64,000 nucleotides of DNA from Tenacibaculum caenipelagi (GCF_004363005.1 NZ_SNYH01000002.1:496001-560000); one strand, 5' to 3'; positions 26,655-35,772 are shown, numbered from the stretch's first letter. Translations and numbers: made by a program. Notes: a model not told the origin generated them from the letters alone.

Positions 26655-27184
26655 ATAGCTAAATAAACAATTTCCCAATCTTGGTTGTGACTTGTGTAGG
26701 TTTTTAAAGTTTTAAAACCAATGGCTTTATGCGCGTTGACAGACCGAGTATTCTTTTCGTCAAATTCAGTAATAATAGAGTCGTATATTCCAGAGAATTC
26801 TTCTTTCATTTTTGTATACAAACCCCTAAAAACACCCTTTCCTCTGTAGTGTTTGTCAATACAAATCTGTCCCATTAAAATATAGGGTTTAGCACCTTTT
26901 GAAGTTGTGTCTATTTCATCAAACATAGGAATGAGAATAGGAATATCATTTCTGAAAATTTTAGACATTGATAAAGCATAACCAACAACAGTGCTATTAT
27001 TTTTTGCAATGATATGTGGGTGCACATCGTTCATTTTTTTCAATAATTCAAAATCATGACGAACGGTAACAAACCCCTGTTCTTTTTTGTCTATTTCTGA
27101 TAATTTTTCAGGCAAATTTTGTTGTTGCAACTCTAATATTTGAAGCAATTCTGTTGGGTTGGTTGCGGTAGTGAATTCAATCAT
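26651..27184 (-). CDS. GNAT family N-acetyltransferase
   Basis: A 177-residue cytoplasmic protein with the GNAT acetyl-CoA loop pattern in ILMGQICIDKHYRGKGVFRGLY near 107-128 (Q/R-x-x-G-x-G/A type, HYRGKGVF) and a final strand with N-x-x-S-x-x-x-H-x-x-x-G-F (NTRSVNAHKAIGF). Substrate unknown. It stands alone on the - strand between the AddB-like gene and tRNA-Ala. Confidence 0.82.
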   Translation of the reverse strand: MIEFTTATNPTELLQILELQQQNLPEKLSEIDKKEQGFVTVRHDFELLKKMNDVHPHIIAKNNSTVVGYALSMSKIFRNDIPILIPMFDEIDTTSKGAKPYILMGQICIDKHYRGKGVFRGLYTKMKEEFSGIYDSIITEFDEKNTRSVNAHKAIGFKTLKTYTSHNQDWEIVYLAI

Positions 27185-27207
27185 AATTTGAAAGTAAAAT
27201 TAAAAAG

Positions 27208-27281
27208 TGGAGCATATCGGAGTCGAACCGATGACCTTTTGACTGCCAGTCAAACGCTCTAGCCAACTGAGCTAATGCCCC
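27208..27281 (-). tRNA. tRNA-Ala (anticodon GGC)
   Basis: The reverse complement folds into a 74-nt cloverleaf. The acceptor stem is GGGGCAT / ATGCTCC with the alanine identity pair G3-U70. The D arm is GCTCAGTTGGCTAGAGC, the anticodon arm TTTGA-CTGGCAG-TCAAA with GGC at positions 34-36, and the T arm ATCGGTTCGACTCCGAT. The discriminator is A, and the CCA end is not encoded. It lies 24 nt upstream of the GNAT gene on the same strand. Confidence 0.95.
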
Positions 27282-27390
27282 AAATTAAAATCGTCATTCT
27301 AAACGGAAGTTCGAGGAGAGATTTTATTCTCAAAATTTCTTACACTCGTTTACTTTGTTTGAAATGATGCCATTTTCAAATATAGCATTT

Positions 27391-27813
27391 TTAAGGATGT
27401 GCATTTACCCAAACTTCACCATCTTCAAAAAATTCTTTTTTCCAAATAGGCACCGTTTCTTTTAAGGTGTCAATGGCATACTGACAAGCATCAAAAGCCG
27501 CTTTTCTGTGTGGAGAAGAAACCGTAATAATTACAGGAATATCACCAATAGTTAACAAACCTTCCGCATGGTGAATGGCAATCTTTTTTACTCCAAATTT
27601 GTCCAAGGCAGCATCTGCAATTTTTTGCATTTCTTTAATTGCCATGGGCTTATAGGTAGAAAAATCTAGTTGAGTTACTTCTTTATTTTGTGTTGCGTTT
27701 CTAACAGTACCTACAAAAACAGCAATTCCACCACAAGAAGGATCAGCTACAAAATCGTAACATTCTTGTAAATTGAGTTTTTCTGAAGTTATTTTTATAG
27801 ATGTTGTGTTCAT
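27391..27813 (-). CDS. moaE: Molybdopterin synthase catalytic subunit
   Basis: A ~140-residue enzyme that, with MoaD, puts dithiolene sulfur into precursor Z to make molybdopterin. Family motifs are GGIAVFVGTVRN, LDFSTYKPMA, the IAIHHAEG and ITVSSPHRKAAFDACQYAID stretches with the catalytic basic residues, and PIWKKEFF near the end. The ATG at 27813 is preferred to the one at 27834, because a -7-like box (CAAAGATA on the + strand, 27832-27839) would place the transcript start downstream of the longer start. MoaD is encoded 16 kb away, so the pair is not an operon here. Confidence 0.93.
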   Translation of the reverse strand: MNTTSIKITSEKLNLQECYDFVADPSCGGIAVFVGTVRNATQNKEVTQLDFSTYKPMAIKEMQKIADAALDKFGVKKIAIHHAEGLLTIGDIPVIITVSSPHRKAAFDACQYAIDTLKETVPIWKKEFFEDGEVWVNAHP

Positions 27814-27831
27814 ATCTGTATGTAAGTTTAA

Positions 27832-27839
27832 CAAAGATA
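27832..27839 (-). promoter_or_regulatory. -7 box of moaE
   Basis: TATCTTTG on the - strand matches TAnnTTTG exactly. The best -33 candidate lies at a slightly short 14-nt spacing (27854-27856). It lies 18 nt upstream of the preferred moaE start. Confidence 0.4.
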
Positions 27840-27887
27840 TAAGATTGAAAGCTCAAAAAGAATAGAAACCAATCAGATTTAAATAAT

Positions 27888-27895
27888 TATTTTTG
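27888..27895 (+). promoter_or_regulatory. -7 box of pgk
   Basis: TATTTTTG matches TAnnTTTG and lies 28 nt before the pgk ATG. A -33 TTG at ideal spacing was not found. Confidence 0.4.
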
Positions 27896-27923
27896 TTTGC
27901 GAAAACAAAGAACACAACTTAAA

Positions 27924-29111
27924 ATGAAAACATTGAACGATTTCAATTTCGAAAATAAAAAAGCATTAATCCGTGTGGATTTTAATGTGCCTTTAAATGG
28001 TACTTTTGAAGTAACAGATGATACAAGAATTCAAGCAGCAAAACCAACGATTATAAAAATATTAGAAGATGGAGGTAGCTGTGTGTTAATGTCACATTTA
28101 GGACGTCCGAAAGGTAAAGAAGATCAGTTTTCGTTACGTCATATTGTTAGCAAAGTAACAGAAGTATTAGGTGTACAGGTGAAATTTGTTGATGATTGTA
28201 TAGGCTCAACTGTTAAAGAGGCAGTAGCAAACTTAAAGAGTGGAGAAGTTTTATTGTTAGAAAACTTACGTTTTTATCCAGAAGAAAAAGCAGGAGATAT
28301 TGTTTTTACTGAACAATTATCTAAATGGGGTGATGTATATGTAAATGACGCTTTTGGTACTGCACACAGAGCACATGCATCTACTGCAATTATCGCACAA
28401 TTTTTTCCAGAAAATAAATGTTTTGGAAATTTATTAGCAACTGAGATTGAAAGTATTGATAAAGTATTAAACAATTCAAAAAAACCAGTAACTGCTATTT
28501 TAGGAGGAGCAAAAGTGTCGTCTAAAATTGGAGTGATTGAAAATATTATTGAGAAAGTAGATCACATTATTGTAGGTGGAGGTATGACATTTACGTTTAT
28601 CAAGGCTTTAGGAGGTAAGATTGGAAACTCATTAGTTGAAGAGGATAAATTAGAGTTAGCGTTAGAAATTTTAGCGAAAGCAAAAGAGAATAATACTGAA
28701 ATTCATTTACCAGTAGATGCTGTTATTGCAGATGCTTTTTCAAATGATGCTAATACGCAAGTGGTAGATACTAATGAAATTCCTGATGGATGGATGGGAT
28801 TAGATTGCGGACCTAAAACGGTTGAAAAATTTGCTGAAGTTATTGCAAAGTCAAAAACGATTTTATGGAATGGTCCTTTAGGAGTTTTTGAAATGGAAAA
28901 ATTTGCACAAGGAACGATTGGTTTAGGAAATGCTATTGAAGAAGCAACTAAAAATGGAGCTTTCTCGTTAGTCGGTGGTGGAGATTCGGTTGCTGCGGTA
29001 AAACAATTCGGATTTGCTGATAAAGTAAGTTATGTGTCGACAGGAGGAGGAGCGATGTTAGAAATGTTAGAAGGGCAAACTTTACCTGGCATTGAAGCTA
29101 TATTAAAATAA
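27924..29111 (+). CDS. pgk: Phosphoglycerate kinase
   Basis: A 395-residue glycolytic enzyme making ATP from 1,3-bisphosphoglycerate. Clear family sequence: [10 protein letters not shown] near 18, MSHLGRPKG near 58, [11 protein letters not shown] near 111, [15 protein letters not shown] near 140, [15 protein letters not shown] near 190, and the C-terminal nucleotide loop [15 protein letters not shown] then [18 protein letters not shown] 27924 is chosen because it gives the standard length ([20 protein letters not shown]). The nine upstream codons are unsupported. Confidence 0.97.
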   Translation: MKTLNDFNFENKKALIRVDFNVPLNGTFEVTDDTRIQAAKPTIIKILEDGGSCVLMSHLGRPKGKEDQFSLRHIVSKVTEVLGVQVKFVDDCIGSTVKEAVANLKSGEVLLLENLRFYPEEKAGDIVFTEQLSKWGDVYVNDAFGTAHRAHASTAIIAQFFPENKCFGNLLATEIESIDKVLNNSKKPVTAILGGAKVSSKIGVIENIIEKVDHIIVGGGMTFTFIKALGGKIGNSLVEEDKLELALEILAKAKENNTEIHLPVDAVIADAFSNDANTQVVDTNEIPDGWMGLDCGPKTVEKFAEVIAKSKTILWNGPLGVFEMEKFAQGTIGLGNAIEEATKNGAFSLVGGGDSVAAVKQFGFADKVSYVSTGGGAMLEMLEGQTLPGIEAILK

Positions 29112-29140
29112 GGAAACTGCTAGTAGAAAAAGAAAATAGA

Positions 29141-29731
29141 ATGAAATATTGGTTTTATAATGGTAATGACTTTATTGTTGTTACAGATGAGTCTATATAT
29201 GTAGGGAAAACAAAGAAATATATAAAGGCTGAATTAATTTCAGGATTTGAAAAAGGAAATATTCCTAAGGATGTTTTTAGTATTCCTTTCTCATATATAA
29301 AAAGTGTTGAAAACCCAGAAGGAGCAAGTAAAATAGTTGTTTTTTACGGAGATGATTCAGAGGAGGGAATTATTATAAACAGTAAAGAAATTAAGAATCA
29401 ATTTTTTCTTTATTTAAAAGAAAATTTATCAAGCTTTAATTACTTCAAAGATAAACCAAAAGTAATTAAGTTTATAAAACCTCAGATTTTTGCCATATTA
29501 TTTTCCACTGGAATATTTTTATGGGTATTTTATTTAGCTAGAGAAATTGAGAAAGGTTACCAATATGAGGTTGTTGGAGGTCGACAAGGCTTGAGTGGAT
29601 TGGTCTTGGGGTTAGCTCAATTTGGAACTATCAAGGTTTTATTAGGATACTTTATAGTTTTATCAATAGCAATAATGGCATTAACAAGAAGACTAAAAAA
29701 AAGAACCTTAACAGAGTTTTTAATAAGATAA
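29141..29731 (+). CDS. Uncharacterised membrane protein with two C-terminal helices
   Basis: A 196-residue protein I do not recognise. Residues 1-105 are soluble and strand-rich (FIVVTDESIYVGKTKK, IPFSYIKSVEN), reminiscent of a small PH-like domain. Two hydrophobic helices follow at about 112-131 and 160-182, with a Gly-rich loop (VVGGRQGLSGLVLG) between. It is 29 nt after pgk and ends at a hairpin, so it may be carried on the pgk transcript. No function is proposed. Confidence 0.65.
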   Translation: MKYWFYNGNDFIVVTDESIYVGKTKKYIKAELISGFEKGNIPKDVFSIPFSYIKSVENPEGASKIVVFYGDDSEEGIIINSKEIKNQFFLYLKENLSSFNYFKDKPKVIKFIKPQIFAILFSTGIFLWVFYLAREIEKGYQYEVVGGRQGLSGLVLGLAQFGTIKVLLGYFIVLSIAIMALTRRLKKRTLTEFLIR

Positions 29732-29752
29732 ATACCTGTTAAATGAGTATTT

Positions 29753-29780
29753 AATCCCGCTATAATCGGGATTCATTTTG
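29753..29780 (+). terminator. Intrinsic terminator
   Basis: AATCCCG (29753-29759) and CGGGATT (29767-29773) form a short GC-rich stem with a 7-nt loop, then a T-containing tail (CATTTTG), 21 nt after the membrane-protein stop. Confidence 0.6.
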
Positions 29781-29850
29781 TGTAAATTTTAAGAAGTAGA
29801 AACTCTAAAAACCTTGTATTTTTACAAGGATAATAATTGATAATTAATTT

Positions 29851-30891
29851 ATGAAGTACACAACACTACCCAATACTGATGTAAAAGTTTCAAAAATTTG
29901 TTTAGGAACGATGACGTGGGGACGACAAAATACAGAAGCCGAAGGTCACAAACAAATGGATTACGCCTTAGAACAATGTGTAAACTTTTTTGATACTGCA
30001 GAATTGTATTCTGTGCCTGCTACACCAGAAACATATGGAGCTACAGAAAAAATCATAGGTTCTTGGTTCAAAAAAACAGGAAACAGAGATAAAGTAGTGT
30101 TGGCATCTAAAATAGCAGGAGGTGGTGATTATACCGCGCATATTAGAACAGGAGGGTTCAATAGAAAAAATATAACTGAAGCGATTGAAGGTAGCTTAAA
30201 ACGTCTACAAACAGATTATATTGACTTGTATCAATTACACTGGCCAGATCGCGGGGTGAACTGTTTTGGAGTACGTGATTATCCATATAAAACTTCTACA
30301 AAAGAAGCTGAAAAGCACTTAGAAATTTTAGAAACCTTGAATGACTTTGTAAAACAAGGAAAAATAAAACATGTAGGTTTATCTAATGAAACGCCTTGGG
30401 GAACGATGAAATATCTGCAAACAGCAGAGGAACATGGCTTACCAAGAATGGTTACTATTCAAAACTCATACTCGTTAATTCATAGAGGATATGAAGTGGG
30501 AATGTCTGAGGTTTCTATGAGAGAAAATATTGGGTTGTTAGCTTATTCTCCTTTAGCACAGGGAGTGTTAACAGGAAAATATATTGATGGAAAAACTCCA
30601 GAAGGAGCAAGAGGAACCTTATTTCCAAGGTTTATCGCTAGATATAAAAATGAAGGTTCAGAAAAAGCGGTTTTAGAGTATCAAAAAATAGCAAATAAAC
30701 ACGGGTTAACATTAACGGAACTGTCATTGGCGTATATCAACCAGTTACCATTTGTAACGAGTAATATTATTGGAGCTACTAAAATGAGTCAATTAAAAGA
30801 GAATATCAATTCTATTAATATTGAATTGTCAGAAGACATTTTAGCAGAAATAGAAGAAGTGCACAAAGCAATTCCGAATCCAGCGCCTTAA
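29851..30891 (+). CDS. tas: NADP(H)-dependent aldo/keto reductase, Tas type
   Basis: A 346-residue cytoplasmic oxidoreductase of the aldo/keto reductase (beta/alpha)8 fold. It follows E. coli Tas closely along its length. The opening is LCLGTMTWGRQN-like, followed by FFDTAELYSVP near 49 with catalytic Asp and Tyr, VLASKIAGGG near 87 with the Lys, DLYQLHWPDR near 126 with the His, and a C-terminal NIIGATKMSQLKENI NADP-binding segment. Physiological substrate unknown. Monocistronic with a strong terminator. Confidence 0.9.
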   Translation: MKYTTLPNTDVKVSKICLGTMTWGRQNTEAEGHKQMDYALEQCVNFFDTAELYSVPATPETYGATEKIIGSWFKKTGNRDKVVLASKIAGGGDYTAHIRTGGFNRKNITEAIEGSLKRLQTDYIDLYQLHWPDRGVNCFGVRDYPYKTSTKEAEKHLEILETLNDFVKQGKIKHVGLSNETPWGTMKYLQTAEEHGLPRMVTIQNSYSLIHRGYEVGMSEVSMRENIGLLAYSPLAQGVLTGKYIDGKTPEGARGTLFPRFIARYKNEGSEKAVLEYQKIANKHGLTLTELSLAYINQLPFVTSNIIGATKMSQLKENINSINIELSEDILAEIEEVHKAIPNPAP

Positions 30892-30912
30892 TTAGATTAA
30901 AATATAATGCAT

Positions 30913-30946
30913 AAAAAAGCCGAAGTAAATTTACTTCGGCTTTTTT
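30913..30946. terminator. Bidirectional intrinsic terminator
   Basis: A 34-nt perfect palindrome, AAAAAAGCCGAAGTAAA / TTTACTTCGGCTTTTTT, between the convergent aldo/keto reductase and beta-barrel genes. It works in both directions. Confidence 0.92.
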
Positions 30947-30948
30947 AT

Positions 30949-32178
30949 TTAGAATATAGTGTAACCAATATTTAAGCTAAGTGATTTGTAGTCAGATGAC
31001 CAATAAGAATAATTTCCTAATAAATCTCTGTTATTGTATCTTAATTCAAAACTGTATTTATCATACTTATAGCCTGTACCTATAACTAAACTACCACCAG
31101 CCTTAATGTCTAGAGTATTATATAAAGACCCATCTCCTCTTTCAAAAAGAATAGAAGAGTTGTTAGGAAAATCATGTAAATAACCTACAGATATGAATAT
31201 TTTAGATTTTTTATTTAAGAAGAAATTATGTTTAATACCTAATATAGCTTCTACAGAGCTATAATCAACTTTAGAAACTAGTATTCCTCCAGAAATTGAA
31301 TTGTTTTCGGTAGTTTTTTGAGTTTTGAACGATTGATAATTAGCTTCTAAAAGAATACTCCATTTGTTTTTGTTAAAAGGCAAAATAAATTCACCTTCTA
31401 AGCCAAAACGGATTCCTGACTTTCCTCCGAAATCAGTATTTCTACTGTCATTAAAATTTTCATTGTGAATTTTTAAAGAAGAATTATTCACTCCAATTTT
31501 AGCAGTTAACCTAAAAGAACCTACGTTGTTAGTTTTGTTAAACTGTTTAGTTTTAGAGTTTTTACACTGATTGTACTTAATAAAAAAATTACTTAGACTA
31601 TTTTCTTTGTAAGATAAAGATTTAATTTTTTTTATTGAAATAGTCTCACATTTAAGAGATTTTAATAGTTGCTGTTTGTATCTCTCATTTATATTTATCC
31701 TTCCATTAGAAGGAGTATGGGATAGATATCTTTTGTAAATTAATTGCTTTATGGTATCAGTATCTTTTTTGAAGAAAAACCTTTTTAAGTTACTGTTTTC
31801 ATAAGAAAATAAATTTGCGTCACCTTCAATTAATACCTTTAAAAATAATATCTCTTTAGTAAATATTGGATTACGATTGTCTGAAAGTTTTCCTGTAATA
31901 TCACTAGATTTATCTATATCTACATTTGCTCGAATGTACTTCGAGAGATTATAAATTCCAAACTCTTCGACTGAGCTTATAGAGCTTATTTTTTCAGAGG
32001 AATCAGAGGTTAATTTATAGGTGAATTCAGTCGGATTGTCTTTCCAATCAAGATTCTTAATTAAGCATTCTACTTTTTCTCCAGAATTGTTAATAAAATA
32101 TCCTTTTTCAAAAGTAATTTGGGCATAGCAATTAATAGTCGTAATTAAAATTACAACATAAGATAAAATAGTTTTCAT
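30949..32178 (-). CDS. Outer-membrane beta-barrel protein, tandem paralogue A
   Basis: A 409-residue exported protein with a signal peptide (~1-18, ending CYAQ). The N-terminal half is a conserved extracytoplasmic domain (FEKGYFINNSGEK, NLDWKDNPT, EFGIYN motifs; ~20-185). The C-terminal half is a predicted beta-barrel (~220-409) with alternating strands such as FELRYNNRDL, ending SLNIGYTIF with a terminal Phe, as typical of outer-membrane proteins. It lies 29 nt downstream of a paralogue with nearly the same N-terminal domain, so the pair arose by tandem duplication. Function unknown. Confidence 0.75.
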   Translation of the reverse strand: MKTILSYVVILITTINCYAQITFEKGYFINNSGEKVECLIKNLDWKDNPTEFTYKLTSDSSEKISSISSVEEFGIYNLSKYIRANVDIDKSSDITGKLSDNRNPIFTKEILFLKVLIEGDANLFSYENSNLKRFFFKKDTDTIKQLIYKRYLSHTPSNGRININERYKQQLLKSLKCETISIKKIKSLSYKENSLSNFFIKYNQCKNSKTKQFNKTNNVGSFRLTAKIGVNNSSLKIHNENFNDSRNTDFGGKSGIRFGLEGEFILPFNKNKWSILLEANYQSFKTQKTTENNSISGGILVSKVDYSSVEAILGIKHNFFLNKKSKIFISVGYLHDFPNNSSILFERGDGSLYNTLDIKAGGSLVIGTGYKYDKYSFELRYNNRDLLGNYSYWSSDYKSLSLNIGYTIF

Positions 32179-32207
32179 TGATTTTTTTTATTAAGGATAA
32201 GATGTTT

Positions 32208-33389
32208 TTAATTTATAGTGTAACCTATATTAATGTTTAGAACATTAAGAGGGTTCAAACTTTCGTAAACTTTCTTTCTTGAATAATTAGTTTCGATTTT
32301 CATTTTTTTATACCTAAAACCAATACCATATATAATGCTAGTTTTTAAATTTACATCTGGACTTAAATTGAGGTTTCCAATTGTAAAATTATTATCAAGC
32401 ACGTATTCAGCATTAAAGGCTCCAGATAGATATAAGCTAAGATTTTTATTTAAGAAAAAATAGTGTTTTACTCCTAAAGGGAGAAGAATTGATGAACTGC
32501 TGAAATCAGTGGCATTAAAACTGTTTTTATATAGATGATAGCTAGGTTCTATAAATAGAGTCCATTTATCATTGTTAAAAGGTAAAATATACTCAATTTC
32601 CATACCCAAATTAAAACCTTTAAACTCATTAAAACTACTGTTTTCAATAGTACCAAAATAAAATGAAGGCGAATTACCTGATTCAAAATATGAAGAATTC
32701 ATTCCTGCTTTTATTGTAAATTTATAAGCGTTTCTTTTTGGCTTATTATTGTTAGAAGAGGGTTTAGTGCTACTAGGGGTAATGCAATTATTATACTTAA
32801 TAAAATATTTTGATAAACTCTTATTGTTATATTTCAATATTTTAACATCATTAATTGATAGTTTTTTACATTTTAAATGGGTAAATAATTGTTGCTTATA
32901 TCTTTCATTTTTACCTAACTGGTAACTTGAAACCTTATATCTTTTATATACTAGTGGTTTTATAGGTGTATTTTCAGAAGAAAAAAAGAATCTTTTTATA
33001 TTTCCTTTTTCATAGGAAAATAAATTTGCTTTACCTTCTACTAAAACTTTTAAAAATAACTCTTCGGTGTTAAAAATAGGCTCCTTTATATCAGACAAAT
33101 AATTAACATTATCACTAGATTCGTCTATTTCAACTGTAGATCGAACATATTTTGAAGTATTATAAATACCAAACTCTTGAATAGATCTAATATTAGTTAT
33201 TTCAGCAGTAGAGTTACTATTAAGTTTATAAGTAAATTTAGTTGGATTGTCTTTCCAATCAAGATTCTTGATTAGACATTCTGTTTTTTCTCCAGAGTTG
33301 TTAATAAAATATCCTTTTTCAAAGGTAATTTGTGCATAGCAAGTAACTGTAGCAATAAACATTGCTAGGTTTAATAAAGTGTTTTTCAT
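32208..33389 (-). CDS. Outer-membrane beta-barrel protein, tandem paralogue B
   Basis: A 393-residue exported protein, upstream partner of the next - strand gene. The signal peptide (~1-18, CYAQ) and the N-terminal domain share the blocks ITFEKGYFINNSGEK, ECLIKNLDWKDNPT and EFGIYN with paralogue A. The barrel half (~215-393; LNINIGYTIN at the end) is more diverged, including the last residue (Asn rather than Phe). Within 33244-33341 the DNA is close to 90% identical to 32033-32130 by eye, pointing to recent duplication or gene conversion. Function unknown. Confidence 0.75.
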   Translation of the reverse strand: MKNTLLNLAMFIATVTCYAQITFEKGYFINNSGEKTECLIKNLDWKDNPTKFTYKLNSNSTAEITNIRSIQEFGIYNTSKYVRSTVEIDESSDNVNYLSDIKEPIFNTEELFLKVLVEGKANLFSYEKGNIKRFFFSSENTPIKPLVYKRYKVSSYQLGKNERYKQQLFTHLKCKKLSINDVKILKYNNKSLSKYFIKYNNCITPSSTKPSSNNNKPKRNAYKFTIKAGMNSSYFESGNSPSFYFGTIENSSFNEFKGFNLGMEIEYILPFNNDKWTLFIEPSYHLYKNSFNATDFSSSSILLPLGVKHYFFLNKNLSLYLSGAFNAEYVLDNNFTIGNLNLSPDVNLKTSIIYGIGFRYKKMKIETNYSRKKVYESLNPLNVLNINIGYTIN

Positions 33390-33420
33390 TGAATTTTTTT
33401 AATTTTTGGCAAATTAACAT

Positions 33421-33457
33421 AAAAAAAAACCAATGAAGAAATCCATCGGTTTTTTTA
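33421..33457. terminator. Hairpin between DUF6370 and beta-barrel genes
   Basis: AAAAAACC-A-ATG pairs with CAT-C-GGTTTTTT around an ~8-nt loop with one internal mismatch and long A/T runs on both sides. On the - strand it ends the DUF6370 transcript. Confidence 0.65.
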
Positions 33458-33480
33458 TTTTCTTATTGAAGTTTTAAATT

Positions 33481-33786
33481 TTACTTCTCAACTATTTTAA
33501 ATGAAGAAGATTTAAATCGACCGTCTTCTACTTTCCCGGAAACTTCAGCTTTTCTAACAACATTACAAAAACCAGTATTTTCATCATGAGAGTCCCCATA
33601 ATCGTCTATGTGAGCACCATCAACAAAATAGGCTTGTCCATCAACTTTTATAGCTAAATCACATCCATTTTGATTTTTCAATCCGAATTGACATTGTCCG
33701 CACGAAGCTTCGACGATCTGGGTTTTTTCTTTAGGATTTGCGCAAGCTAATATTCCGAAGAAAATAAGAACAATAAATTTTTTCAT
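33481..33786 (-). CDS. Small lipoprotein of the DUF6370 type
   Basis: A 101-residue protein. The signal peptide ends at a lipobox-like FGILAC (Cys at 15), so it is probably anchored to a membrane. The mature part contains CGQCQFGL (a C-x-x-C pair at about 29-32), NGCDLAIKVDGQAYFVDG, IDDYGDSH, GFCNVVRKAEVSG. These are the pattern of DUF6370 proteins common in Flavobacteriia. The Cys/His/Asp set suggests metal binding, but this is inference. Monocistronic. Confidence 0.75.
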   Translation of the reverse strand: MKKFIVLIFFGILACANPKEKTQIVEASCGQCQFGLKNQNGCDLAIKVDGQAYFVDGAHIDDYGDSHDENTGFCNVVRKAEVSGKVEDGRFKSSSFKIVEK

Positions 33787-33822
33787 ATTATTAAGGTTTT
33801 AAGTCACTAAAATTACTAAAAA

Positions 33823-34791
33823 TTAATATCCTATCTTCTTACGAACTCTTTGTAAAACATCTTTTGCTATTACACGAGCTTTTTCTGCACCTACAGCTAA
33901 TGCCTCATCAATCTCATGGCGGTTTTCCATGTAATGGTTGTACTTGGTACGAATATCAGCGAACTCTTCTATAATCAATTCGTACAATGCTTGTTTAGCA
34001 TGACCATAACCATAGTTTCCACCTTCGTAATTTGCACGCATTTCAGCTATTTGCTCTTCAGAAGCCAATAATTTATACAAAGCAAAAACATTATCAGTAT
34101 CTGGGTCTTTAGGGTCTTCTAAAGCTTTGCTATCTGTTTGAATTCCCATAATTTGCTTACGTAATTTCTTGTCTGGTAAGAAAATATTAATGAAATTGTT
34201 TCGTGATTTACTCATTTTTTCACCATCAGTTCCAGGAACTAATTTGGTGTTTTCACTTATTTTTTCTTGAGGTGGAACTAAAGTTTCACCTACAATATTG
34301 TTAAACCTGTTAGCCACATCACGAGTCATTTCTAAGTGCTGTAACTGATCTTTTCCAACAGGAACAATTTCTGCATCGTACAATAAGATGTCTGCCGCCA
34401 TTAACATCGGGTAGGTAAATAAACCAGCGTTTACATCTGCTAAACGATCGGCTTTATCTTTAAAACCGTGTGCTAAGGTTAAACGTTGGTATGGAAAGAA
34501 ACAGCTTAAATACCAAGTTAATTCTGTAACTTCAGGAATATCACTTTGACGGTAAAATACTGTTTTGCTAATATCAATACCACAGGCAAGCCAAGTTGCC
34601 GCTACACTATAGGTGTTTTCTCGCAATTCGTTTCCGTCTTTAATTTGAGTTAAAGAGTGCATATCAGCAATGAAAATAAATGATTCGTTCTTAGAATCAT
34701 TTGCCATTTCGATAGCTGGTAAAATTGCTCCTAATAAATTTCCTAAATGTGGGGTTCCTGTACTTTGTACGCCTGTTAAAATTCTTGACAT
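33823..34791 (-). CDS. trpS: Tryptophan-tRNA ligase
   Basis: A 322-residue class I aminoacyl-tRNA synthetase charging tRNA-Trp. The HIGH-type motif is in GTPHLGNLLGAI near 13, the KMSKS loop in GEKMSKSRNNF near 193, and tryptophan-site residues in FIADMHSLTQI near 39 and the AADILLYDAEIVPVGKDQLQHLEMTRD region. The length is normal for bacterial TrpRS. A good promoter lies upstream on the - strand. Confidence 0.97.
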   Translation of the reverse strand: MSRILTGVQSTGTPHLGNLLGAILPAIEMANDSKNESFIFIADMHSLTQIKDGNELRENTYSVAATWLACGIDISKTVFYRQSDIPEVTELTWYLSCFFPYQRLTLAHGFKDKADRLADVNAGLFTYPMLMAADILLYDAEIVPVGKDQLQHLEMTRDVANRFNNIVGETLVPPQEKISENTKLVPGTDGEKMSKSRNNFINIFLPDKKLRKQIMGIQTDSKALEDPKDPDTDNVFALYKLLASEEQIAEMRANYEGGNYGYGHAKQALYELIIEEFADIRTKYNHYMENRHEIDEALAVGAEKARVIAKDVLQRVRKKIGY

Positions 34792-34837
34792 AGGTCTGTT
34801 TTGTAATATTTGTATTCTAAGTTATTACTTAAGCAAG

Positions 34838-34868
34838 CAAAAATAAGCTTAAAATTTATCAAACAAAA
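34838..34868 (-). promoter_or_regulatory. Promoter of trpS
   Basis: On the - strand -33 TTTTG (34864-34868), an 18-nt spacer and -7 TATTTTTG (34838-34845) fit the Bacteroidota consensus. The -7 box lies about 46 nt upstream of the trpS ATG. Confidence 0.6.
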
Positions 34869-34918
34869 GAAATTACTACATTCGCACATACAGTTAAACT
34901 CTGCTGAAGAGATTTGCT

Positions 34919-34990
34919 ATGATAAAATATAGTTATTCTACAAAAGGAAGGGTTAAACGACATTGGGTTAATTATAATTTAAAGATTTGA
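34919..34990 (+). other. Possible 23-codon upstream ORF overlapping the acyltransferase start
   Basis: ATG at 34919 opens a basic 23-residue frame (begins MIKYSYSTKGRVKRHW) that stops at TGA 34988-34990. The stop overlaps the TTG start (34987-34989) of the acyltransferase. If translated it could deliver ribosomes to the weak TTG start. It may also be chance. Confidence 0.3.
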
Positions 34991-35772
34991 AATATATATA
35001 TATTCCTTTTAGACTTATCTGGCGCATTTGGTTTTATGTACTCATTATTATTTCCATATTAATCATGGCGCCATTTATGTTAATACTTACCTCAGATGAA
35101 AAATACTATCCTATTTTTTGGAAAGTAATGAGGGGATGGTCATTTTTTTTGATCTATGGAATGGGCTTTAGATTAAAGATAGAAAGAGAGCAAGAAATAG
35201 ATCGAAATAAAAGCTATATGTTTTGTGCAAATCATGCATCATTAATAGATCCATGGGTGCTAATTGCTACAAGTAAAAATCCAATTGTTTTTGTTGGGAA
35301 AAAAGAATTAGTAAAGTTGCCAATTTTTGGGTTTTTCTACAAAAAAGTAGTTGTGATGGTTGATAGGAATGATGCTAAAAGTAGGAAGAATGTATACGGA
35401 AGAGCTAAGAACAGGCTTAAAAATGGAACGAGTGTAGCTATTTTTCCTGAGGGATTAGTACCTACTGAAAATATTGTATTAGCGCCTTTTAAAAATGGAG
35501 CGTTTAGTTTAGCTATAGAGCATCAGATACCCATAGTACCCCAAGTATATTATGATGGGAAACGATTATTTTCGTGGGATTTTTTTAAAGGACGCCCAGG
35601 ATCTCTCAGGGTTAAACAATGTAAATTTATTGAGTGTGATGAATTAAGTTTAAAAGAACAGTTAAAAACTAAAACGTACGATTTGATATACAATGAATTG
35701 ATAAATGACGAGTTTTATATGGAAGATACTTATAGACCAAATAATGAGCGAGAATTTAAATCACCATTATAA
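34987..35772 (+). CDS. Lysophospholipid acyltransferase family protein (PlsC-like)
   Basis: A 261-residue membrane-bound acyltransferase starting at TTG, because no in-frame ATG precedes the conserved N-terminal membrane helix (IWRIWFYVLIIISILIMAPFML). The PlsC motifs are CANHASLIDPW near 79 (H-x4-D), VVVMVDRNDAKSRKN near 120 and IFPEGLVPTENI near 154. It probably acylates lysophosphatidate or another lyso-lipid. The hemolysin III gene starts 29 nt before its stop, so the two are translationally linked. Confidence 0.85.
   Translation: MKYIYIPFRLIWRIWFYVLIIISILIMAPFMLILTSDEKYYPIFWKVMRGWSFFLIYGMGFRLKIEREQEIDRNKSYMFCANHASLIDPWVLIATSKNPIVFVGKKELVKLPIFGFFYKKVVVMVDRNDAKSRKNVYGRAKNRLKNGTSVAIFPEGLVPTENIVLAPFKNGAFSLAIEHQIPIVPQVYYDGKRLFSWDFFKGRPGSLRVKQCKFIECDELSLKEQLKTKTYDLIYNELINDEFYMEDTYRPNNEREFKSPL

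Noticed and set aside
27282..27390. Second RNA gene next to tRNA-Ala
   Set aside because: The 109-bp stretch shows no cloverleaf, stem set or terminator.
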